Shown here in pieces: positions 6,494 to 11,638 of a stretch of DNA of 11,638 bases; position 1 is the stretch's first letter, and every line of letters starts with the position of its first letter. The stretch comes from Chryseobacterium gleum (GTDB taxonomy: Bacteria > Bacteroidota > Bacteroidia > Flavobacteriales_D > Crocinitomicaceae), in NCBI GenBank assembly GCA_943326825.2, contig CALPUT020000042.1, forward strand, positions 1 through 11,638, read 5' to 3'. The notes under the pieces are model-generated. The model had not been told where the DNA came from. It searched no databases and saw nothing but the letters and a program-made list of their open reading frames with translations. Made by a program: the position numbers and the translations under genes.

Positions 6494-7382
6494 AAGTAAC
6501 TCTAATTCCTACTCCATGTTGAGTTCTTGTGTTGATGTAATTTTTTAATTCTGGGATGCTAGTGACATTTAAGTCAGCTCTTAATTCGTAGAAAAGATGA
6601 GTATGGTTTAAGAAATCATTTCTTTTGCCAATTCTGAAATCAATTCCTATTGGAATGTATGCAGAAAAGCCATAACTATTTTTGTTTTTGTATAATTCGG
6701 TTTTATTTATATAAGTTGTAGCATAAGAGTTATATAAAGCTGATGGATTTGTTGAATAATAAGTTTCAATTCTATTTGAAGTATTCATTGAAATTGATGT
6801 TTGTGAATTCATTACCATTCCTAGAGTAAAACCGATACCAGTTAAGAATGACCATCTTGATACTGGTCTAATTCTATATATGTATGCTGCATCAAGGAGA
6901 AGGTTTTCCGATGAATGCTTTAACTTAAGATTGTTCTCAATTACCGAATCAAAATAAACTATTTGACCATTTTGAGATGAGGTTAATGTATCGTATGTGT
7001 TAGAAGTTGATCTGAAATAATTAGCTATTAAATTTGTTTTTTTAAAATAATTGAAACCTATTCTAACAGTTGAGTTTTGATTGAATTTAGTTCTTGATTT
7101 ATCGGAAAACCTAAGTGAAATCAGAAGTGAATACGGAATTGATTTAGGCATCATTTCATTGTCATTATTCGAATAATTACTTAAATTAATTTTCAATAAA
7201 TTGGAAAGAGGGGCAAGTTTAATAAAATCAGTTAATGAACCTGAATTTGCTTGATCTGTTGAATAACTAATAGAAGTTTGTATTTCATTTATTTTAACTC
7301 TAGAATTAACAGATTCGTTTTCTTGACTAAAAGCAAAATATTGAAACAAAAAGGATAATAATAGTAATTGGTACTTTTTCAT
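6486..7382 (-). CDS. Secreted protein, probable outer-membrane beta-barrel, unknown function
   Basis: The 298-residue protein begins with a clear signal peptide (Lys-2 and Lys-3, Leu/Phe-rich core, cleavage after about residue 20 in FAFSQ), as is common in Bacteroidota. The mature part alternates polar and hydrophobic residues in strand-length blocks (for example SLLISLRFSD, VRIGFNYF, FLTGIGFTLGMV, YGFSAYIPIGIDFRIG). It ends with GVGIRVTFN, where Phe-297 is the penultimate residue, resembling the terminal strand of an outer-membrane beta-barrel. I recognise no specific family. It is the last of six closely spaced genes, 3 bases after the DsbA-like gene, so it is probably co-transcribed with them. 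That oxidoreductase is predicted to be cytoplasmic, so a direct partnership is not implied. The gene converges on and overlaps the Hpt gene by 8 bases. Confidence 0.75.
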   Translation of the reverse strand: MKKYQLLLLSFLFQYFAFSQENESVNSRVKINEIQTSISYSTDQANSGSLTDFIKLAPLSNLLKINLSNYSNNDNEMMPKSIPYSLLISLRFSDKSRTKFNQNSTVRIGFNYFKKTNLIANYFRSTSNTYDTLTSSQNGQIVYFDSVIENNLKLKHSSENLLLDAAYIYRIRPVSRWSFLTGIGFTLGMVMNSQTSISMNTSNRIETYYSTNPSALYNSYATTYINKTELYKNKNSYGFSAYIPIGIDFRIGKRNDFLNHTHLFYELRADLNVTSIPELKNYINTRTQHGVGIRVTFN

Positions 7383-7385
7383 TTT

Positions 7386-8102
7386 TTAGCAGTCTCCATT
7401 CGTATCGCATGTTTCGCCATCAGTATTGATGGAAAGTGAGCTATTCTTATTTTCTTCCCATTCTTTATGAACTTGAACTAAGGCATTTAAAAATGTATCA
7501 ATAGGTTGAGCCCCTGAAACTGCATATTTTCTATCAAAAACAAAAAAAGGAACACCTTTTACACCAATTTGTTGAGCTTCTTCAATATCTTTTATTACAT
7601 TTTTTTCAAAACGTTTATCTTCAAGTGCTGAAATTATTTCGCTTGAATTCAAACCAATTTTTTGTCCTAATTCAACTAAAACAGAAATGTTAGAAAGGTT
7701 TTTTCCTTCAGTGAAATAAGCATAAAATAAAACTTCTTCTGCTTCATCGCCTAAGTTTTTAGATTTTGCTAACTGAATAAGTTGATGAGCTTTAAATGAA
7801 TTACTTATTTGTGTTGTATCAAAATTATAATCAAGTCCTACTGTTTTGGCTGTATTTGTAACATTTTCATGTAATTGGATCACTTGTTCTAATCCTAAGC
7901 CTTTTCTATTTGCTAAATATTCATAAACATTTTCAGAGGATGTCTCTGGTAAGGATGGATCAAGTTGGAAGCTTTTCCATATAATTTCTACTTGATCAGC
8001 ATATTCAAATTGGGCCAATGCCATTTCATAATTTCGTTTTCCGATATAGCAAAATGGACACATGATATCTGACCATACTTCAACCTTTAATTTTGAAATC
8101 AT
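7386..8102 (-). CDS. FrnE/DsbA-family thioredoxin-fold oxidoreductase
   Basis: The 238-residue protein starts with a beta strand and the active site: VEVWSDIMCPFCYIGK at 7-22 has Cys-15 and Cys-18 as a CPFC redox pair. The DsbA-type helical insertion follows. VKGVPFFVFD near residues 186-195 carries the cis-proline loop expected of the fold, and YAVSGAQP after it is a FrnE hallmark. No signal peptide is present, so it is likely cytoplasmic, as FrnE-like proteins are. The C-terminal tail ends with Cys-232 and Cys-238 (CDTNGDC). This second cysteine pair is reminiscent of the CX4C motif of Deinococcus FrnE but here spaced CX5C. The likely role is disulfide isomerisation or reduction, perhaps under oxidative stress. 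It lies 12 bases after the patatin gene and 3 before the membrane-protein gene. Its link to hydroxybutyrate metabolism is unclear. Confidence 0.88.
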   Translation of the reverse strand: MISKLKVEVWSDIMCPFCYIGKRNYEMALAQFEYADQVEIIWKSFQLDPSLPETSSENVYEYLANRKGLGLEQVIQLHENVTNTAKTVGLDYNFDTTQISNSFKAHQLIQLAKSKNLGDEAEEVLFYAYFTEGKNLSNISVLVELGQKIGLNSSEIISALEDKRFEKNVIKDIEEAQQIGVKGVPFFVFDRKYAVSGAQPIDTFLNALVQVHKEWEENKNSSLSINTDGETCDTNGDC

Positions 8103-8114
8103 ACTATTTTAGTC

Positions 8115-9146
8115 TCAATATTTAGCGAAAAAATGTTTCTCAATATCGAAAGAAGATTTTACACCAACTTCATGAAATTCATGTTCTAACCACTTTTCAG
8201 CATATAATCGTCCTTTCTGTTTTAATTCCAAAAGAAAATCCCAAGAAGTGTTCATTTTACTAGAATAATTTAAATGTCCAATCGCTTCATGAGCAGAAAT
8301 TGAATGAACAAAAACTTCTCGTGATCTTGTGTTTTCTTCTAAATTCACACCTTTTCTTACCAATTCATTTCTGTAATGAATCAAATGCATTTCGTTAATT
8401 AAACTACTGTTAAAGCATATTTCATTAATTCTGTCTGAAATATCTCTAGCTGAAGTTGGAAGTTCTTCAATATTTATTGAATTTATTTTTATTAGAAGCA
8501 AATCACCAACATCTGTATTATCAATTAAAGGGAAGAGAGGTGGATTGCCCATATAACCTCCATCCCAATAATATTCACCTTCAATCTCAACAGCTTGAAA
8601 AAGATGTGGTAGACAAGCAGATGCAAGTACAGCTTCGACTGTTATTTCATTGTTAGAAAATACTTTAGCTCTATTTGTTTTCACATTAGTAGCACAAACA
8701 AAAAGTTTTTTATTATTGTATTTTTTTAATTCTTCAAAATCAACTAATTCGTTCAGAATACCCCTGAGCGGATTGGAATTTGATGGATTAAATTGGTAAG
8801 GAGAAAACATTTGAGACATAGAGTTAAAATACATATAACCTATAGTATTATACATGTCTCCTCCAGAAAAATATTTATCCATCATTGAAGGTTTAAAAAG
8901 TAAGCTTCCAGAATCTGAAATTTTTCTCCATAAACTATGCAATAATTCTTTTGCTTTTTCTTTTCCTCCTATGTGAAGGCCATATGCTGTTACTACGGCA
9001 TTTATTGCTCCAGCACTTGTGCCACATATTCCATCGGCTACAATCTCATCTACCTCTAAAAGTCTGTCTAATACTCCCCAAGTGAAGGCTCCGTGAGCAC
9101 CACCGCCTTGTAAAGCAAGACCTACATGTTTTATTTCTTTTTTCAT
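8115..9146 (-). CDS. Patatin-like phospholipase (PatD-like, BdhA-associated)
   Basis: The 343-residue protein shows the patatin fold signatures in order. The oxyanion loop GGGAHG is at 14-19. The nucleophile elbow GTSAG is at 42-46 with Ser-44. The catalytic Asp-195 is in DGGY at 195-198, preceded by ASACLPHLFQAVEI (175-188). There is no signal peptide, so it acts in the cytoplasm or at the inner membrane face, hydrolysing acyl esters of phospholipids or related lipids. Patatins of this size next to 3-hydroxybutyrate dehydrogenase are a recurring arrangement, as in the bdhA-patD operon of Legionella. Here the gap to the dehydrogenase gene is 6 bases. A role in hydrolysing polymer or oligomer esters, or in attacking the lipid layer of storage granules, is an inference. 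The stop is TGA, unlike most neighbours. Confidence 0.92.
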   Translation of the reverse strand: MKKEIKHVGLALQGGGAHGAFTWGVLDRLLEVDEIVADGICGTSAGAINAVVTAYGLHIGGKEKAKELLHSLWRKISDSGSLLFKPSMMDKYFSGGDMYNTIGYMYFNSMSQMFSPYQFNPSNSNPLRGILNELVDFEELKKYNNKKLFVCATNVKTNRAKVFSNNEITVEAVLASACLPHLFQAVEIEGEYYWDGGYMGNPPLFPLIDNTDVGDLLLIKINSINIEELPTSARDISDRINEICFNSSLINEMHLIHYRNELVRKGVNLEENTRSREVFVHSISAHEAIGHLNYSSKMNTSWDFLLELKQKGRLYAEKWLEHEFHEVGVKSSFDIEKHFFAKY

Positions 9147-9152
9147 ATATTA

Positions 9153-9920
9153 CTATTGGGCAGTCCAACCACCATCAACAGGCATTGCTGTCCCTGTAAT
9201 TAAATTTGCGTTTTCGGAAGCTAAGAAAACTGCTAATTTCCCAAGTGATTCAACAGTGACAAATTCCTTCACTGCATGTTTTTGTAACATAATTTTAGAG
9301 ATGACTTCATCTTCTGAAATTCCATGCGCAACAGCTTGTTCAGAAATTTGCTTCTCAACTAAAGGAGTTTTTACATAGCCTGGACAAATAGAATTTGCTG
9401 TTATCCCAAAAGGAGCGCCTTCTAATGCTAAAACTTTTGTTAAACCTACGACTCCATGTTTAGCAGAAACATAAGCAGCTTTGAATTCAGAGGCAACCAA
9501 ACCATGTGCTGATGCAATGTTGATTATTCTTCCAAATTTATTTTTCTTCATACTTTCCCATACAAATTTAGAAGTGTAAAAAACAGCATTAAGATTAAGT
9601 TGGATAATTGAATTCCATCTTTCAATTGGAAATGATTCAATAGGAGAAACATATTGAATCCCAGCGTTATTTACTAATACATCCAAACTTCCAAAATCTA
9701 TTATGATAGATTTTATCATTTCTTCTATTTGAATAGCATCAGCTATGTTAGCGCCATAAAATTTTGTTTTAACGCCAAATTCTTTGCCTACATTTAAAGC
9801 AATTTCAGCTGCATTATCTTCTAATCCATTAAATGCAATTGAATACCCAGATTTTGCAAATTCAATCGCAATTCCAAGACCGATACCACTTGTACTACCT
9901 GTAATTAAAACTGTTTTCAT
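9153..9920 (-). CDS. bdhA: 3-hydroxybutyrate dehydrogenase (short-chain dehydrogenase)
   Basis: The 255-residue classical SDR has the NAD-binding TGSTSGIG at 7-14 and NNAG at 84-87. Ser-137 is in ASAHG, Tyr-150 and Lys-154 are in YVSAK, and PGYVKTPLVEKQI follows at 180-192. The spacing of Ser, Tyr and Lys (13 and 4) equals that of bacterial 3-hydroxybutyrate dehydrogenases. The segments IASAHGLVAS, PGYVKTPLVEKQ and KEFVTVE are characteristic of that family rather than of FabG. It interconverts (R)-3-hydroxybutyrate and acetoacetate with NAD in the cytoplasm, the step after depolymerisation of polyhydroxybutyrate. Gaps to its neighbours are 8 and 6 bases. A hydratase and a hydrolase upstream and a patatin downstream support the assignment. 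Its stop is TAG. Confidence 0.92.
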   Translation of the reverse strand: MKTVLITGSTSGIGLGIAIEFAKSGYSIAFNGLEDNAAEIALNVGKEFGVKTKFYGANIADAIQIEEMIKSIIIDFGSLDVLVNNAGIQYVSPIESFPIERWNSIIQLNLNAVFYTSKFVWESMKKNKFGRIINIASAHGLVASEFKAAYVSAKHGVVGLTKVLALEGAPFGITANSICPGYVKTPLVEKQISEQAVAHGISEDEVISKIMLQKHAVKEFVTVESLGKLAVFLASENANLITGTAMPVDGGWTAQ

Positions 9921-9928
9921 ATTAAGTA

Positions 9929-10735
9929 TTATTCTATTGATTCGTCTAAAAAATCTAAAATGGTAGTTGATACTTTATTTACTTTTTCTATATTGAGTGT
10001 ATGGCCAGCATTTTCAATTATTGTAAACTTACTGTTTTTTATTTGATTTGCAACCTCTTGACCAAGGTTGACTGGAAATAATCTATCTAATCTCCCATGT
10101 ATTACCAGTGTTGGGCAAAGAACATTTTTTAGCGATTCCCTGTAGTCTTTTCTATCTGCTGTTGCTTGCATTAATTTAGTTAGAGAATTAGCGTCAACAA
10201 GATCTTTTTTTGATGATTTAAAAAATTCAATTGGAATAGAGGGATTACTAAAGTATGAATCACTTAATACATATGGTAGCATTACATCAAGCATTAATGA
10301 ATATCCACCAATTTTTAATGCATTTTTCCATGAAAGCTCAATTGCTTCATAATAAGGAGTTTTGTGAGCAAAAGTTGACAGTAGAACCATTTTATTAATT
10401 CTATCAGGGAATAAAGTAGAAAAATGCTGTGCAACTAAACTCCCATATGATAAACCTATTATTGTTACTTTTTCAATTCCTATTATATCAATAATTGAAA
10501 CTAAATCTTTAGCATGTGTATCAAAATCTCTAACAGGACTATTTTTATCTGATTGCCCTTGAAAAATAAAATCACAAAGAATGATTTTATAATCATTAAT
10601 AAAAAAAGGTGTTACTAAACCCCAAGAAACAGTAGTTTGAGATAGGCCATTTAAGAAAATGATTGTTTTTGAAGACGAATAATTGCCGATTACTTCAAAA
10701 TATATTTGTTTTTTATCTACTGTATTGCTGAACAT
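9929..10735 (-). CDS. Alpha/beta hydrolase, candidate 3-hydroxyalkanoate ester or oligomer hydrolase
   Basis: The 268-residue cytoplasmic protein has a complete triad: nucleophile Ser-96 in GLSYG (94-98), Asp-217 in HGRLDRLFP and His-245 in NAGH. The oxyanion region reads FLNGLSQ (27-33), with Asn-Gly in place of the usual His-Gly. Medium-chain-length PHA depolymerases also carry a 'FNG' sequence here, and their triad is spaced almost the same. LCDFIFQGQSDK (53-64) is the standard strand and loop that follow. A cap domain spans about 120-200. The family is broad (esterases, lactonases, peptidases), so the sequence alone does not fix the substrate. The context does suggest one: 3 bases after a PhaJ-like hydratase gene and 8 before 3-hydroxybutyrate dehydrogenase. 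I infer hydrolysis of hydroxyacyl esters or thioesters, perhaps intracellular polymer. Confidence 0.85.
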   Translation of the reverse strand: MFSNTVDKKQIYFEVIGNYSSSKTIIFLNGLSQTTVSWGLVTPFFINDYKIILCDFIFQGQSDKNSPVRDFDTHAKDLVSIIDIIGIEKVTIIGLSYGSLVAQHFSTLFPDRINKMVLLSTFAHKTPYYEAIELSWKNALKIGGYSLMLDVMLPYVLSDSYFSNPSIPIEFFKSSKKDLVDANSLTKLMQATADRKDYRESLKNVLCPTLVIHGRLDRLFPVNLGQEVANQIKNSKFTIIENAGHTLNIEKVNKVSTTILDFLDESIE

Positions 10736-10738
10736 AAT

Positions 10739-11143
10739 TTATTTTATTTCTAATGGGTTAAGTATAATTGCTTCACCACTCAGAACAGCAACACCTTCAC
10801 TATTTATTATAATCGTAGAAATTATTGCTCTATTTTTTTCTTTAATTATGTCTTTTACTTCAAAAATTGCTTCATATTTTTCATCAACATACATCGGTCT
10901 CAAAAAATTCAATGTTTGATTCAAATATATAGTTCCTTCACCCGGGAAAATGGTTCCGAAAACTTTTGAAAGTAATGATGCACCTAGCATTCCATGAACA
11001 ATTCTTTTTTTAAAGATTGTTTTTGATGCGTATTCTTCATCAAGATGAACTGGGTTGTTATCACCAGTCACAATAGCGAAATCCTCCACATTTTTTTGTG
11101 TGAATGTAAATGGATGAATGTATTTTTGTGTTATCTCTATCAT
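10739..11143 (-). CDS. phaJ: MaoC-like (R)-specific enoyl-CoA hydratase, PhaJ type
   Basis: The 134-residue single hot-dog-fold protein has the length of the Aeromonas PhaJ enzyme. The hydratase-2 motif FAIVTGDNNPVHLDEEYA (22-39) supplies the catalytic Asp-28 and His-33, whose spacing of five matches PhaJ. IVHGMLGASLLSKVFGTIFPGEG (48-70) and YLNQTLNFLRP (73-83) follow in the PhaJ order. The reaction is reversible hydration of trans-2-enoyl-CoA to (R)-3-hydroxyacyl-CoA in the cytoplasm, linking beta-oxidation with PHA synthesis. It is the first gene of the six-gene operon. A perfect TGACT-N6-AGTCA palindrome lies 18-33 bases upstream. A related MaoC hydratase in another fatty-acid route is the main alternative. 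Chain-length preference cannot be read from sequence. Confidence 0.88.
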   Translation of the reverse strand: MIEITQKYIHPFTFTQKNVEDFAIVTGDNNPVHLDEEYASKTIFKKRIVHGMLGASLLSKVFGTIFPGEGTIYLNQTLNFLRPMYVDEKYEAIFEVKDIIKEKNRAIISTIIINSEGVAVLSGEAIILNPLEIK

Positions 11144-11160
11144 AATGTCAATTTTTAAAG

Positions 11161-11176
11161 TGACTAAATAAAGTCA
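11161..11176. promoter_or_regulatory. Candidate operator upstream of phaJ
   Basis: TGACT at 11161-11165 and AGTCA at 11172-11176 form a perfect inverted repeat with a six-base AT spacer, 18-33 bases before the hydratase start codon. The position and size suit a homodimeric repressor site or a feature of the mRNA leader. No regulator gene is in the window, so this is a pattern-based suggestion only. Confidence 0.4.
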
Positions 11177-11319
11177 TAAAATTTCTAAAATGTCTATGTT
11201 AATCTATTATTTATTGTTTTGTTAAAGTACAAAAAAAATCAATTTGAAAAATAAAGTGAAAAAATAAACTACCATTTTATTGTTTATTTGAGTAAATAAA
11301 GGGAAATATTAATTATTAG

Positions 11320-11334
11320 ACAAAGTAAATTTGT
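11320..11334. promoter_or_regulatory. Palindrome overlapping the -33 box
   Basis: ACAAA at 11320-11324 and TTTGT at 11330-11334 are inverted repeats with a five-base spacer. The right arm contains the TTTG proposed as the -33 element of the ketoreductase promoter, so a bound protein there could block transcription. Five-base arms in AT-rich DNA can arise by chance. Confidence 0.3.
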
Positions 11335-11361
11335 TGAAATAAATTTTCAGCCTTACATTTG
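11330..11361 (+). promoter_or_regulatory. Bacteroidota-type promoter for the ketoreductase gene
   Basis: TTTG at 11330-11333 is followed by 20 bases and then TACATTTG at 11354-11361, a full match to the TAnnTTTG consensus. Transcription would start near 11367 and give a leader of about 120 bases before the ATG at 11487. A second palindrome, ACATTT-gta-AAATGT (11355-11369), overlaps the -7 box and the predicted start site, a typical position for a repressor. Confidence 0.55.
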
Positions 11362-11486
11362 TAAAATGTTAACTATATATTATTTCTCTGAGAAACTTAT
11401 TTTTTGTTAAAAAAAAATATTTATTTCGAATTGAATAACGAAATAATTTAACTGAAAGTTCACTATTTATAACTGAAAAATAAATT

Positions 11487-11638
11487 ATGACATCTGAAAA
11501 GACGAATAGAAATGTATTAGTAACTGGTGGTTCTCGAGGTATTGGAGCTGCAATTTCTTTAGAGCTAGGTTTAGCTGGATATTTTGTTATTGTAAATTAT
11601 AATCATAGTATTTCTGAAGCAGAAAACATTGTAAAGCA
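11487..11638 (+). CDS. SDR ketoreductase, FabG/PhaB-like, 3' end beyond window
   Basis: Fifty codons are readable from the ATG at 11487 to the right edge. The N-terminus shows the Rossmann dinucleotide motif TGGSRGIG at residues 13-20. It continues into the first helix and the strand YFVIVNYNHS (32-41), where the Asn after the second strand is typical of NADPH-dependent FabG and PhaB enzymes. These reduce 3-oxoacyl-ACP or acetoacetyl-CoA to the (R)-3-hydroxy form. Catalytic Ser, Tyr and Lys lie beyond the edge. Divergent placement from a PhaJ/BdhA operon favours a role in (R)-3-hydroxyacyl metabolism. Similar FabG-like proteins also occur in aryl polyene/flexirubin and fatty-acid clusters, so the pathway is not settled. 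Confidence 0.8.
   Translation, partial: MTSEKTNRNVLVTGGSRGIGAAISLELGLAGYFVIVNYNHSISEAENIVK

Larger units (their letters stand above)
11144..11486. other. Divergent intergenic regulatory region
   Basis: These 343 bases separate the start of the hydratase operon (minus) from the ketoreductase gene (plus). The region is very AT-rich, with no coding potential that I can see. It contains a plus-strand promoter candidate and three short palindromes. I found no good TAnnTTTG element on the minus strand. The nearest is TTACTTTG (complement of 11321-11328), with one mismatch and no -33 box. No tRNA, small RNA or strong terminator was recognised. Confidence 0.6.

Noticed and set aside
8456..8656. Open frame of 66 codons antisense to the patatin gene
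   Set aside because: It overlaps the conserved patatin core and shows no domain.
9784..9966. Open frame of 60 codons antisense to the 3-hydroxybutyrate dehydrogenase start
   Set aside because: It covers the Rossmann motif of the real gene on the other strand and has no support.
10683..10919. Open frame of 78 codons, hydrophobic, antisense to the hydratase gene
   Set aside because: It could pass for a small membrane protein, but its hydrophobicity reflects the complement of Asn/Lys/Glu codons in the real gene, and it spans a gene junction.
11144..11486. Small RNA or CRISPR leader in the 343-base gap
   Set aside because: No repeated spacer pattern, strong hairpin with a U-run or conserved RNA motif is visible. 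The region reads as AT-rich promoter DNA.

Overview
The window is a stretch of very AT-rich chromosome, roughly 30% G+C or less by eye. It most likely comes from a member of the Bacteroidota, probably Flavobacteriales. Three observations support this. The two best promoters match the Bacteroidota sigma factor signature (TTTG, a spacer of about 19-20 bases, then TAnnTTTG). Genes lack clear Shine-Dalgarno sequences. Exported proteins have N-termini typical of the group, such as a lumenal '...FSQ' cleavage site. No rRNA, tRNA, CRISPR array, insertion sequence or phage gene is visible.

Left part (1-3253): a secreted alpha/beta hydrolase runs off the left edge on the minus strand. Divergent from it, 35 bases away, is a polytopic GT-C-type glycosyltransferase-like protein. 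This gene converges on and overlaps a membrane acyltransferase of the Acyltransferase_3 family. The last two are plausible surface-glycan or lipid modification enzymes.

Middle-left (3279-5576): a compact minus-strand run reads, in transcription order, an exported YgiD/DODA-type extradiol dioxygenase, a VOC-fold protein, a 131-residue protein of unknown function and a GNAT acetyltransferase, then leads into the acyltransferase. Gaps are 59, 6, -11 and 25 bases, so co-transcription is likely.

Middle (5577-6493): a 155-base divergent region carries a good plus-strand promoter. Its leader holds three copies of an 11-base sequence, the middle one inverted, which can form two mutually exclusive hairpins. 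It drives a stand-alone receiver-domain protein followed with zero spacing by a small Hpt phosphotransfer protein. This is a two-piece phosphorelay with no kinase beside it.

Right part (6486-11638): a six-gene minus-strand operon with gaps of 3-12 bases encodes a PhaJ-like (R)-enoyl-CoA hydratase, an alpha/beta hydrolase, 3-hydroxybutyrate dehydrogenase, a patatin-like phospholipase, a FrnE/DsbA-like oxidoreductase and a secreted probable outer-membrane beta-barrel protein. Divergent from it, across a 343-base regulatory region with three short palindromes, starts a FabG/PhaB-type ketoreductase that runs off the right edge. The gene set points to (R)-3-hydroxyacyl metabolism, plausibly polyhydroxyalkanoate (PHA) turnover. 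The polymer synthase that would prove this is not inside the window.
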